A stretch of DNA of 64,000 bases from Myxococcales bacterium. GTDB lineage: Bacteria > Myxococcota_A > Polyangia > Haliangiales > Haliangiaceae. Where the stretch lies: positions 62,001 to 126,000 of the forward strand of contig JADKKI010000029.1 of assembly GCA_016720595.1 (NCBI GenBank), written 5' to 3'. Below the pieces are notes generated by a model. The model was given only the letters and a program-made list of their open reading frames with translations, was not told where the DNA came from and did no database searches. Of the stretch, positions 1 through 7,358 are shown one piece after another (positions within the stretch are counted from its first letter, which is position 1; each line of letters starts with the position of its first letter). The position numbers were made by a program, and so were the translations under genes.

Positions 1-707
1 CGGACCGCGGGGTTGGTGCGCACCGCCTCGAGGATCGCACTCGCGACCAGCTCCGGAGGAGCACCACCCTTGCGGAACGCCGCGAGGACCTTGGCCTTGC
101 GCTCGCCGACCCGGCCGCTCATCCGGCTGCCGTCGATGATGCCGGTGGAGATCATGCCCGGGCAGATCGCGGTGACGCCGATCTTGTGCGGCGCGAGCTC
201 GGCGCGCAGAGACTGCGAGAGCCCGAGCACGGCGAACTTGCTCGCGACGTAGGCGGTGACCTGGGGGGCCGGAAAGATCCCGAGGATGCTCGACAGGTTG
301 ATCACGTGGCCACCGGTGCCGCGCTCGACCATCGCCGGGAGGAAGTAGTGGCAGCCGTGGACCACGCCCTTGAGGTTGACGCCGAGCAGCCAGTCCCAAT
401 CATCGAGAGAGGTCTCGAGAAACGTACCGCCGACCGCGACGCCGGCGTTGTTCACGATCACATCCGCGGCGGCGACCTTGGCGTGAACGGCCGCGGCGAA
501 CGCTGCCATCTGGCCGCGATCGGAGACGTCGACCCGCTGGATCAAGAGCGCGCGATCGCCGAGCTCGACCGCGAGCGAATCGAGCCGCGCTTGATCGACG
601 TCGCTCGCCACGATGCGGGCACCATCGCGGGCGAAGGCGAGTGCGGTCGCGCGACCGATGCCGCTCCCTGCCCCGGTAACGACGACGACCTTGTTCGTGG
701 TGCTCAT
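1..707 (-). CDS. SDR-family oxidoreductase (3' end cut by window)
   Basis: Classical short-chain dehydrogenase, a cytosolic NAD(P)-dependent alcohol/ketone oxidoreductase; the substrate cannot be told. I translated it from ATG at 707. The Rossmann dinucleotide motif TGAGSGIG is at about residues 11-18, the structural NNAG follows mid-protein, and the catalytic Ser, Tyr and Lys are present (NLSSILG, then YVASK). About 235 residues are visible; the C-terminus lies beyond position 1. Its start overlaps the stop of the upstream gene by 4 bp (ATGA, 704-707), so the two are translationally coupled. A TetR gene is divergent from this operon and probably controls it. Such SDR/hydrolase/TetR sets often handle lipophilic compounds, but that is inference. 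Confidence 0.93.
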   Translation of the reverse strand, partial: MSTTNKVVVVTGAGSGIGRATALAFARDGARIVASDVDQARLDSLAVELGDRALLIQRVDVSDRGQMAAFAAAVHAKVAAADVIVNNAGVAVGGTFLETSLDDWDWLLGVNLKGVVHGCHYFLPAMVERGTGGHVINLSSILGIFPAPQVTAYVASKFAVLGLSQSLRAELAPHKIGVTAICPGMISTGIIDGSRMSGRVGERKAKVLAAFRKGGAPPELVASAILEAVRTNPAV

Positions 708-1522
708 GCGGCCTCGGGCATCGCCATACCACGGGAGGCGAACCAGCTCGCCGCGAGCTCGGCATCGTCGTTGTGGTTGGGGTGGAAGTTGCGGCGCAGG
801 TACTGGCGAATGCCGCGCAGGAACACGCGGCGGATGATCGGGTCCTGCTTGCGGAGGCGCCGCATCTCCCGGATCTCGGCGAGGGTCGAGCGGAGGGTCA
901 GCCCGTCCTGCTTCATCAGCGTGATCGCGCCCCAGGCCCAGAACCCACCGAGCGTGACGGTCGCGTACAGGAGGCCCATGATCCGGAGCAGGTACGAGGG
1001 ATCGATCTTCTGCAGCACATCGAACGCCACCGCCTTGTGCTCGATCTCCTCGGCCGCGTGCCAGGCGAGGAGGCGCTGCATCTCGGGTGCGGCCTGATCG
1101 AGGGCGCCGCGCGTGAACGCGCCCTCGGCCATGATCGCCGTGAAGTGCTCGGCGGCCGCTGTGGCAGCGAGCCGGAGCTTCGGCGGGGTGCGCTCCTCGA
1201 GCCAGGTCGACAGGCGCTTGTAGCCGTCGAGGAACTGATCGATCTCGTAGCCCTGCTGCCGGAGGATATCGTTGAACTCGTCGTGGGCGTGGGCGTGCCG
1301 GCCCTCCTGGCCGAAGAAGCCCTTGACCTGCGAACGGAGCACCGGATCGTCGATGTTCTCGAGGAAGTACTTCACCGAGCGGACGAAGAACCGCTCGCCA
1401 TGGGGGAACAGCATGTTGACGCCGTTCGAGATCCCGGTCGCGACCGGGCTGTTCGCCAGCCAGTGCCGCGGGACCTGCGAGAAGTCGACGTCCAGATCGC
1501 GAGGGACGATCATCTGAGCCAT
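704..1522 (-). CDS. metal-dependent hydrolase family protein (PF10118-like)
   Basis: A 272-aa protein resembling the predicted metal-dependent hydrolase family PF10118. His/Glu pairs suited to a helical metal site are visible: GQEGRHAHAHDEF at about 80-95, AAAEHFTAI, and WHAAEEIEHKAVAFD. A hydrophobic stretch (LLYATVTLGGFWAWGAITL) lies in the C-terminal half and may associate with the membrane. Reaction and substrate are unknown for the family. I chose ATG 1522 because the upstream extension of the frame runs through the operator and into the divergent TetR gene. First gene of an operon with the SDR (4-bp overlap). Confidence 0.85.
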   Translation of the reverse strand: MAQMIVPRDLDVDFSQVPRHWLANSPVATGISNGVNMLFPHGERFFVRSVKYFLENIDDPVLRSQVKGFFGQEGRHAHAHDEFNDILRQQGYEIDQFLDGYKRLSTWLEERTPPKLRLAATAAAEHFTAIMAEGAFTRGALDQAAPEMQRLLAWHAAEEIEHKAVAFDVLQKIDPSYLLRIMGLLYATVTLGGFWAWGAITLMKQDGLTLRSTLAEIREMRRLRKQDPIIRRVFLRGIRQYLRRNFHPNHNDDAELAASWFASRGMAMPEAA

Positions 1523-1540
1523 GGCCCCAGCGTGACCACG

Positions 1541-1565
1541 TATTGACCCGAAGTCAATAGTTGAC
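1541..1565. promoter_or_regulatory. probable TetR operator, two overlapping palindromes
   Basis: A perfect inverted repeat TATTGAC-ccgaa-GTCAATA spans 1541-1559. Its right arm is reused in a second palindrome GTCAA-tag-TTGAC at 1553-1565. The site sits in the 72-bp gap between the divergent hydrolase and TetR genes and overlaps the best -35 element of the regulator, as expected for an autoregulated TetR repressor that also controls the neighbouring operon. Confidence 0.8.
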
Positions 1566-1591
1566 AAGGAGCAGAAGGATTCCGCTATGAT
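1561..1591 (+). promoter_or_regulatory. putative sigma-70-type promoter of the TetR gene
   Basis: TTGACA at 1561-1566 and TATGAT at 1586-1591 are separated by 19 bp. Transcription would then begin near 1597-1598, at or next to the GTG codons proposed as starts, so the message may be leaderless. The -35 hexamer overlaps the palindromic operator. The spacing is longer than the ideal 17 bp, so confidence is moderate. Confidence 0.45.
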
Positions 1592-1594
1592 GCT

Positions 1595-2266
1595 GTGGTG
1601 CCTCCTGCGCGCGCCACCAAGCGAGCTATCCGACGCCCCGTTCGCGGCCGCCCACGGCGCGTCCGCCTCGACAACGATCAGCGTCGCGCCCAGCTGCTCG
1701 GCCTCGCGAAATCGGCGTTCTCCGATCGCGCCTACGACGATGTCTCGATCGATGACATCGCACGCGAGGCGAAGATCTCGAAGGGCCTCCTCTACCACTA
1801 CTTCCCCACCAAGCGCGATCTGTACGTCGCCGGGCTCCGCGAGATCGCGAACGATCTCGTGCAAGCGGTGACCAGCATCGCGGCTGACCTCGCACCGATC
1901 GAGCGCGCCCGCGCCGGCCTCGATGCGTACCTCGATCACATCACGCGCCACGTGCGTGCGTTCGTCTCCCTCATGCGCGGAGGCATCGGCAGCGATCCCG
2001 AGGTCGCCGACGTCGTCGAGAGCGTGCGCGGCCAGATGTTCGACACCTTCCTGAAGGACCAGCCGTTCGCGCCCCTGCTCAAGGGAAACCCGCGGTTCGA
2101 GACCGCGATCCGCGGCTGGATCGGCTTCGTCGAAGGCGCGACGATCGACTGGTGCGTCGAGCCCAAGCTGACGCGCACCGAGCTACGCGAGCTGATGGTG
2201 GAGATCCTGTTCGAGATCCTGAAGCTCGTCTCCCCGCCGGTGTTTCGAGCGTCGGTCTCGACGTGA
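1595..2266 (+). CDS. TetR/AcrR-family transcriptional regulator
   Basis: A one-component repressor of 223 aa. An Arg-rich N-terminal tail of about 25 residues precedes the TetR DNA-binding domain. The helix-turn-helix reads VSIDDIAREAKISKGLLYHY followed by FPTKRDLY, the canonical family signature. The C-terminal half is a helical ligand/dimer domain. Starts are the adjacent GTG codons at 1595 and 1598; no Shine-Dalgarno sequence is evident, consistent with a leaderless transcript. It is divergent from the hydrolase/SDR operon with the operator between them, so these are its likely targets. The inducer is unknown. Confidence 0.93.
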   Translation: MVPPARATKRAIRRPVRGRPRRVRLDNDQRRAQLLGLAKSAFSDRAYDDVSIDDIAREAKISKGLLYHYFPTKRDLYVAGLREIANDLVQAVTSIAADLAPIERARAGLDAYLDHITRHVRAFVSLMRGGIGSDPEVADVVESVRGQMFDTFLKDQPFAPLLKGNPRFETAIRGWIGFVEGATIDWCVEPKLTRTELRELMVEILFEILKLVSPPVFRASVST

Positions 2267-2270
2267 GCAG

Positions 2271-2972
2271 CTACGCCAGGTCGAACACGAGGACCTCGGC
2301 GTCCTCCATCCCCTGGATCGCGAGCTCGCCCGGCCCCTCCGCCGCGAGACCGTCGCCGGCCGCCAGCTTCTCGCCGTTGACCGTGATCACACCGCGCGCG
2401 ACCTGCAGCCAGGCGTAGCGCTTCGGCGCGACGACGTGGGTCGTCGCCTCGCCGGGTGCGAACAAGCCCGACGACAGGGTCGCGTCCTGGTGGATCGAGA
2501 TCGAGCCGTCGCGGCCATCGGGGGAGGCGACCAGACGCAGCGTGCCCTGCCGCTCACTGGTGGTGAACGACTTCTGCTCGTAGCCCGGCGCATGGCCCGC
2601 GCGATCCGGGATGATCCAGATCTGGAAGAAGTGCACGGGGTCGGTCTTCGACGCGTTCATCTCGGAGTGCTGCACGCCGGTGCCCGCAGACATCCGCTGG
2701 ACGTCACCCGGCTTGATCACCGCGGCGGTCCCCGTGGTGTCCTTGTGCGCGAGGGCGCCTTCGAGGACGTAGCTGATGATCTCCATGTCGCGGTGCCCGT
2801 GGCGCGGGAAGCCACCGCCGGCCGCCACGCGATCCTCGTTGATCACGCGCAGCGCGCGGAAGCCCATCGCCTTCGGGTCGTAGTAGTCCGCGAACGAGAA
2901 CGTGTGGAAGCTCTTGAGCCAGCCGTGGTCGGCGTGGCCGCGGTCGTTGCCCCGACGGATCTGGGTGTTCAT
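2271..2972 (-). CDS. pirin-family protein (quercetinase-like bicupin)
   Basis: A 233-aa pirin homologue. Pirins are iron-binding bicupins; bacterial YhhW-type members have quercetin 2,3-dioxygenase activity. The N-terminal cupin carries the metal ligands H58, H60 (RHGHRDMEI), H102 and E104 (QHSEMN). The N-terminal HGWLKSFHTFSFADYYDP is the pirin signature. The length is typical. ATG at 2972 begins MNTQIRRG; the longer upstream frame has no family similarity. It is convergent with the TetR gene, leaving only 4 bp between stops. Physiological role unknown. Confidence 0.92.
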   Translation of the reverse strand: MNTQIRRGNDRGHADHGWLKSFHTFSFADYYDPKAMGFRALRVINEDRVAAGGGFPRHGHRDMEIISYVLEGALAHKDTTGTAAVIKPGDVQRMSAGTGVQHSEMNASKTDPVHFFQIWIIPDRAGHAPGYEQKSFTTSERQGTLRLVASPDGRDGSISIHQDATLSSGLFAPGEATTHVVAPKRYAWLQVARGVITVNGEKLAAGDGLAAEGPGELAIQGMEDAEVLVFDLA

Positions 2973-3031
2973 GACGGCGCAACGTAGGACTGGCCAGGAC
3001 CCATCACAACGGGGCCATCCCGGAACAGTCC

Positions 3032-3937
3032 TTACCCACGCTCGAACACCAGCGGCAAGGTCACCGACGAGGCGCCCCGCTGGGGTCCGAACCGCCAACC
3101 GGCGATGTCCTCACGGATCTTGCGGACCAGCCGCTTGCGGGCCGGCTCCTCGGCGCGCGGCACCCGGGTGGTGTCCGAGAGCGCCCTCACCCGCGACACC
3201 CCGCCCCGCCGGTCGATGTCGAACGCCACGCTGTAGAGGCCCGCGATCGGCAGTGCCCCGAGCCAGCTGCCCAGCCGGCCCGTCAGGTCCGCGATCCGCT
3301 GCGCGAGCACGCGCGCCGGCAGCGGCCCGCGCACGAACGGGCGCGGCTGGACGAACCAGCCGTGCACCACGAGCCGACCCTCGCGGGGATCGTGGGTGCC
3401 GGTGACCTGCCGGACGCCGTGCGGGATCCTCGGATCGAACACCGTGAGCCGATCGAACTTCGGCTCGATGCTGCGGATCAGCTCGCCTTCCTCCACGCCG
3501 CGGATGGAGGCGAAGTCGTGCCAGAAGTCGAGGACCTCATCCCGCACGAGCAAGGTCTCGCCGCCGCGGAACGTGCGATCGCGCCAGCGCGTCAGCGAGA
3601 ACACGAAGGCCCACGGCCCGTGCGGCAGGTCCCCGTGCAACTCCTGACGGCAACCCTCGACGTAGAGCGAGAGCCATGGCGGCGAGACGTCGTGACAGCC
3701 GAGCGTCTCGCGCCCCCATGCCACGAGCCGGTTGTGGAACTGCGCGTAGACCTGCTTGGGAAAGTACGTCCACGCGGGCGTACGCAGCGCGGTGTACTGA
3801 CCCGGCACGTGCCAGTAGTCCCACACGAAGCGATCCGCACCGGTGCCGCGCGGATTCGCGAACCGCGCATCGAACGTCGCCCGCAGCTTCGCTGCTTCCG
3901 GTGCGAACCGATCGACGATCAACACATCGCGCGCCAC
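3032..3937 (-). CDS. 2OG-Fe(II) oxygenase with TonB-C/AgmX-like tail
   Basis: The N-terminal ~200 residues look like a prolyl-4-hydroxylase-type 2-oxoglutarate/iron dioxygenase: iron ligands H101 and D103 (ELHGDLPHG), distal H173 (DPRIPHGVRQ), and a 2OG-binding Arg near 188 (REGRLVVHGWF). The last ~90 residues (GLYSVAFDIDRRGGVSRV through GWRFGPQRGASSVTLPLVF) resemble the TonB C-terminal/AgmX fold common in myxobacterial envelope proteins. Combining an oxygenase with this module is unusual. No signal peptide is apparent. The start is GTG 3937; GTG four codons on is an alternative. Substrate unknown. Confidence 0.75.
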   Translation of the reverse strand: MARDVLIVDRFAPEAAKLRATFDARFANPRGTGADRFVWDYWHVPGQYTALRTPAWTYFPKQVYAQFHNRLVAWGRETLGCHDVSPPWLSLYVEGCRQELHGDLPHGPWAFVFSLTRWRDRTFRGGETLLVRDEVLDFWHDFASIRGVEEGELIRSIEPKFDRLTVFDPRIPHGVRQVTGTHDPREGRLVVHGWFVQPRPFVRGPLPARVLAQRIADLTGRLGSWLGALPIAGLYSVAFDIDRRGGVSRVRALSDTTRVPRAEEPARKRLVRKIREDIAGWRFGPQRGASSVTLPLVFERG

Positions 3938-4028
3938 GTGCGGCGCACACTAACCGAAACGTCGAAGCGCCGCGCGGTTCCCCGTGCGGCGCCCACTATC
4001 CGAATCGTCGAACGAGTCGAGACGAGAG

Positions 4029-4508
4029 TTACTTCGTCGCGGCCGGCTTCTTGACGTCCGGCTTCTTCGCCGTGTCAGCCGCCGGAGCCTTCGCGTCCGC
4101 CGGGGCCTTCGCGTCCGCCGCCGGGGCCTTCGCGTCCGCCGGGGCCTTCGCGTCCGCCGGGGCCTTCGCGTCCTTCGCCGGGGCCTTCGCGTCCTTCGCG
4201 GGCGCCTTGGTCTTCGTCATCTTCGCGTCCGCCGGGGCCTTCGCGTCCGCCGGGGCCTTCGCGTCGGCCGGGGCCTTCGCGTCCTTCGCCGGGGCCTTCG
4301 CGTCCGCCGGGGCCTTCGCGTCCTTCGCCGGGGTCTTCGCCGCGTCGGCCGGCTTCGCGTCCTTCGCCGGGGTCTTCGCCGCGTCGGCCGGGGCCTTCTC
4401 GGTCTTCGGGGCGGCCTTGTCGGCCGGCGCCTTCGGGGCGGGGGTGTCGGCCAGAACCGGGGCGGTCATGAGGCCGAGGACAGCTGCAACGCGGATGAGG
4501 GTCTTCAT
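4029..4508 (-). CDS. exported Ala/Lys/Pro/Asp-rich repeat protein
   Basis: A 159-aa low-complexity protein. A short signal peptide (MKTLIRVAAVLGLMTAPVLA) is followed by about 130 residues almost entirely of KAPADA / KAPAKDA units, ending KKPDVKKPAATK. The repeats have no aromatic or Cys residues and mix Asp with Lys, so they are polyampholytic. Composition resembles histone-H1-like or cell-wall-associated disordered tails, but the signal peptide argues for export. No enzymatic function is expected. ATG 4508 gives the signal peptide directly. Monocistronic, flanked by the 2OG oxygenase and the Sel1 gene. Confidence 0.75.
   Translation of the reverse strand: MKTLIRVAAVLGLMTAPVLADTPAPKAPADKAAPKTEKAPADAAKTPAKDAKPADAAKTPAKDAKAPADAKAPAKDAKAPADAKAPADAKAPADAKMTKTKAPAKDAKAPAKDAKAPADAKAPADAKAPAADAKAPADAKAPAADTAKKPDVKKPAATK
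4076..4440 (-). repeat. tandem coding repeat, ~12-18 bp units
   Basis: The coding strand repeats units of the type GACGCGAAGGCCCCG, encoding DAKAPA with KDAKAPA variants. Successive copies are nearly identical at DNA level, implying recent slippage or unequal recombination. The array lies wholly within the Ala/Lys/Pro-rich gene and is not a CRISPR. Confidence 0.85.
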
Positions 4509-4579
4509 GGTCTCCGCCCATGTGCAGCGACCATGCCGCCGAGCCGCCATGATTTCAGCTGGTTGGATGTCTCGATCTC

Positions 4580-4612
4580 GGGGCGGACTGCCCCGATGGG
4601 GCAACGCGCCCC
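4580..4612. repeat. two tandem GGGGC-N5-GCCCC palindromes
   Basis: GGGGC-ggact-GCCCC (4580-4594) and GGGGC-aacgc-GCCCC (4598-4612) are separated by 3 bp in the 154-bp gap between the repeat-protein start (4508) and the Sel1 stop (4663). They could be a terminator pair for the Sel1 transcript or an operator upstream of the repeat-protein gene. No T-tract follows, so termination is not certain. Confidence 0.5.
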
Positions 4613-4662
4613 GTGAGCACGGATCACATGAATTTCCATCCAAGGATCCCCGTCCTGGCGGG

Positions 4663-5973
4663 TTACTTCCGCGCGGAGGTCGCTGCCGCACAAGCCGACT
4701 TCTCGCCGAGCGTGCAGCCCTTGTCGTAGAGCACCAGCTGCTTGGCCTTGTCCGTCGTCTTTCGCGCGAGGTTCATGCACGCCGTGCCCGTGTCGGCATC
4801 GCAGCCTTGTCGGTAGGCGTCGATGGCCTTGACCTCATCCGCCGCCCCACCCTTGCCGCTCTCGACGAGCACGCCGAGGTTGTTGCACGCGTTGCCGTTT
4901 CGCTTCGCGCACGCACGCGCGTACAGCTCGCGCGCCTTCGCGAAGTCCTCCGGTACACCGCGCGCCTGGTGATGCATGAGCGCGAGCCCCATGCAGCCGC
5001 CCGGGTTGCCTCGCTCGCACGCGACCGTGTACGCCTCGATCGCGACCTTGTAGTCCGCGGGCCCGTGGTCGCCATCGCGCATCCGACCGAGCTCCACGCA
5101 CGCATTCGCGGCCTGGGCAGCACATCCTGACTTGAACAGCTGCTCGGCGCGCGCGGGATCCTTCGCCACCCCCTCACCCTCCGCATACATGCGTCCGAGT
5201 GCGTTACAGCCGAGCGCGTGGCCGAGCGTGCACGCGCGATCGAACATCTTGAACGCCCGCGGCTTGTCGGCCGGGAGGAACTTGCTCTCGTACAGCGCGA
5301 TCCCGAGGTTGAAGCACGCGTGTGCGATGCCGCCCGTGCAGGCCTTGTCGAGGAACTCGAGGCCCATCGCCGCCGTGTCCTTCGCGTTACCGAAGTTGAT
5401 CCCGAGGTTCGAGCACGCCCACAGCTCGCCGGCGGCGCAGGCGGTATCGAACGCACTCATCCCGGTGCTCTCGTCCTTCGCCACGCCGCGCCCGAGGATG
5501 TACATCGCTCCCAGCTCGGTGCACGAGGCCATGTGCTTGGCCGTGCACGCCGCTCGGATCGCCTCGACCAGCCGCACCGGATAGCTCACCGCGGCGACCT
5601 TCTCCTCCTTCGACATCCCCACGCGCGCGCACGCTGTCTCGCTGCCGAGTGCGCACGCCTTGCGATACGTCGCCGCGGCCTGGGCGAGATCCTGCGGTCG
5701 CGCAGCCTCGAACAGCTGCGCCACGAGCTTGCAGCCATAGGTCTCCCCTGCGCGACACGCCACCTCGAACGACGCCTTCGCCTTCGCCGGATCCTTGTTC
5801 ACCACCGCGAGCAGGCCGCGCTCGGTACACGACACGCCGTCTCCGTCCTTGCAGCTGCGCTCGCAGGCCTTGAGCTCGCCGCGATCACAGGCGACCGCAT
5901 CCTTCGCCTTGTCGGCGGCAGCAGTCCCCACGGACAGGAGCAGCACCGTCACGACCACGAACCAGGATCTCAT
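4663..5973 (-). CDS. secreted Sel1/TPR-like repeat protein, Cys-rich
   Basis: A 436-aa exported protein. An N-terminal signal peptide (MRSWFVVVTVLLLSVGTAAA) precedes about ten Sel1-like repeats of ~36 residues. Nearly every repeat carries paired Cys in the pattern CxxGxxxxC (for example CDRGELKACE, CTLGHALGC, CNNLGVLVESG), suggesting disulfide-stapled helices outside the cytoplasm, as in HcpA-type Sel1 proteins. Sel1 proteins act as protein-interaction scaffolds; no enzymatic residues are expected. ATG 5973 gives the signal peptide. The gene starts 20 bp after the sigma-54 response regulator and may be co-transcribed with it. Confidence 0.88.
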   Translation of the reverse strand: MRSWFVVVTVLLLSVGTAAADKAKDAVACDRGELKACERSCKDGDGVSCTERGLLAVVNKDPAKAKASFEVACRAGETYGCKLVAQLFEAARPQDLAQAAATYRKACALGSETACARVGMSKEEKVAAVSYPVRLVEAIRAACTAKHMASCTELGAMYILGRGVAKDESTGMSAFDTACAAGELWACSNLGINFGNAKDTAAMGLEFLDKACTGGIAHACFNLGIALYESKFLPADKPRAFKMFDRACTLGHALGCNALGRMYAEGEGVAKDPARAEQLFKSGCAAQAANACVELGRMRDGDHGPADYKVAIEAYTVACERGNPGGCMGLALMHHQARGVPEDFAKARELYARACAKRNGNACNNLGVLVESGKGGAADEVKAIDAYRQGCDADTGTACMNLARKTTDKAKQLVLYDKGCTLGEKSACAAATSARK

Positions 5974-5993
5974 CCCGCGATCGTAGCGCGAAT

Positions 5994-7358
5994 CTATTCG
6001 TCGCTCACGCCCCACCGGAGGAGCTTCCGGTACAGGGTCTTCCGATCGAGCTCGAGGATCTTCGCCGCATCGGTTCGATTGCCCTGACAGGCCTCGAGGA
6101 CGCGCAGCACATGGCGGCGCTCCACCTCCTCGAGCGTCATCAGCTCGGGATGGTCCGTGCCCGACATCGAGATCGACCGACGGGTCTGCTGCGTGCGGAT
6201 CTTCTCGGGCAGATCCTCGACCTGGATCTCCTCGAAGTGAGCGAGAGCCACCGCGCGCTCGAGACAGTTGCCGAGCTCGCGGACGTTGCCCGGCCAATCG
6301 TACGCAAGCATCCGCTCCGCCGCCGCCGCCGAGAGCCCCATGACCTTCTTCTCGAACACCGTCGCGTAGTGCTTGAGCATGTGCTGCGCGAGCAGCAGCA
6401 CATCCCCGCCACGCGCCCGCAGCGGAGGCAGCGGGATGTGGATCACGTTGATCCGGTAGTAGAGGTCCTCGCGGAACCGCTTGTCCTCCACCATCTCCTC
6501 GAGATCGCGGTTGGTGGCGGTGATCAGCCGAACGTCGGTCAGGATCTCCGACTCCGCACCGACCGGCCGGATCCGACGCTCCTGCAACGCCCGCAACAGC
6601 TTCGGCTGCGTGGTCAGCGCCATGTCGCCGACCTCGTCGAGGAACAACGAGCCACCGCTCGCCTGCTGGAACAGGCCCTGGCGGCTCTTCTGCGCATCGG
6701 TGAACGCGCCCTTCGCGTGACCGAACAGCTCGCTCTCGAGGAGCTGCTCCGGTACCGCCGCGCAGTTGAGCGCCACGAACGGGCCGTCCTTGCGCCGCGA
6801 CCGATCATGGATCGCCCGCGCCACCACCTCCTTGCCCGTCCCACTCTCGCCGGTGATCAGCACCGTCGCATCCGTGGCGCTGACCTGATCGATCAGCTGG
6901 TAGACCTGCTGCATCGCCGGGCTCGCGCCGATCAGATCGCCTCGACCTCGCGTGTTCGCCACCACCTCGTGCAGCCGCTTGAGCTCTCCCCGCAGCGCGC
7001 GATGCTCCGCGGCGCGGCGCACCGCGATCGCCAGCGCCTCGATCTCGACGGGCTTGGTGACGAAATCGTACGCACCCGCCCGGATCGCGCCGACGGCGGT
7101 CTCGAAGCTCCCGAACGCGGTGAGCACGAGCACCGGGATATCCGGACGATCGAGTGCCACCTTCTGGCACAGCTCGAGCCCTGACATGCCCTTCATGTTG
7201 AGATCGGTGACGATCACATCGACGTCGTGGCTCGGGATCGCTGCCAGCGCCTCCGCTCCCCCGGGGAACGTCATCATCTGGAACCCACGCTTCTTCAGAC
7301 CGAGCGCGATCAGATCGACCATCTCTCGCTCGTCATCGACAACGAACACCGTGGTCAT
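5994..7358 (-). CDS. NtrC-family sigma-54-dependent response regulator
   Basis: A 454-aa enhancer-binding protein that activates sigma-54 promoters after phosphorylation. The receiver domain occupies 1-120 (acidic D8/D9, phospho-acceptor D52, K102). The AAA+ domain spans about 140-380: Walker A GESGTGKE at 170-177, a GAFTDA variant of the sigma-54-contacting GAFTGA loop at 217-222, and Walker B GGSLFLDEVGDM. A Fis-type helix-turn-helix ends the protein (GNRTDAAKILELDRKTLYRK). Its start overlaps the stop of the sensor kinase by 4 bp, so kinase and regulator are a cognate pair. Target genes are unknown. Confidence 0.96.
   Translation of the reverse strand: MTTVFVVDDEREMVDLIALGLKKRGFQMMTFPGGAEALAAIPSHDVDVIVTDLNMKGMSGLELCQKVALDRPDIPVLVLTAFGSFETAVGAIRAGAYDFVTKPVEIEALAIAVRRAAEHRALRGELKRLHEVVANTRGRGDLIGASPAMQQVYQLIDQVSATDATVLITGESGTGKEVVARAIHDRSRRKDGPFVALNCAAVPEQLLESELFGHAKGAFTDAQKSRQGLFQQASGGSLFLDEVGDMALTTQPKLLRALQERRIRPVGAESEILTDVRLITATNRDLEEMVEDKRFREDLYYRINVIHIPLPPLRARGGDVLLLAQHMLKHYATVFEKKVMGLSAAAAERMLAYDWPGNVRELGNCLERAVALAHFEEIQVEDLPEKIRTQQTRRSISMSGTDHPELMTLEEVERRHVLRVLEACQGNRTDAAKILELDRKTLYRKLLRWGVSDE

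Noticed and set aside
1522..1951. N-terminal extension of the metal-dependent hydrolase up to 1951
   Set aside because: It would cross the palindromic operator and most of the TetR coding region; ATG 1522 begins the conserved domain.
4076..4440. Tandem repeats that could be mistaken for a CRISPR array or satellite
   Set aside because: Units are multiples of 3, in frame, without unique spacers, and encode KAPADA repeats behind a signal peptide.
5994..7358. GAFTDA instead of GAFTGA in the sigma-54 regulator as evidence of lost sigma-54 contact
   Set aside because: The variant occurs in otherwise normal enhancer-binding proteins, and all other motifs are intact.
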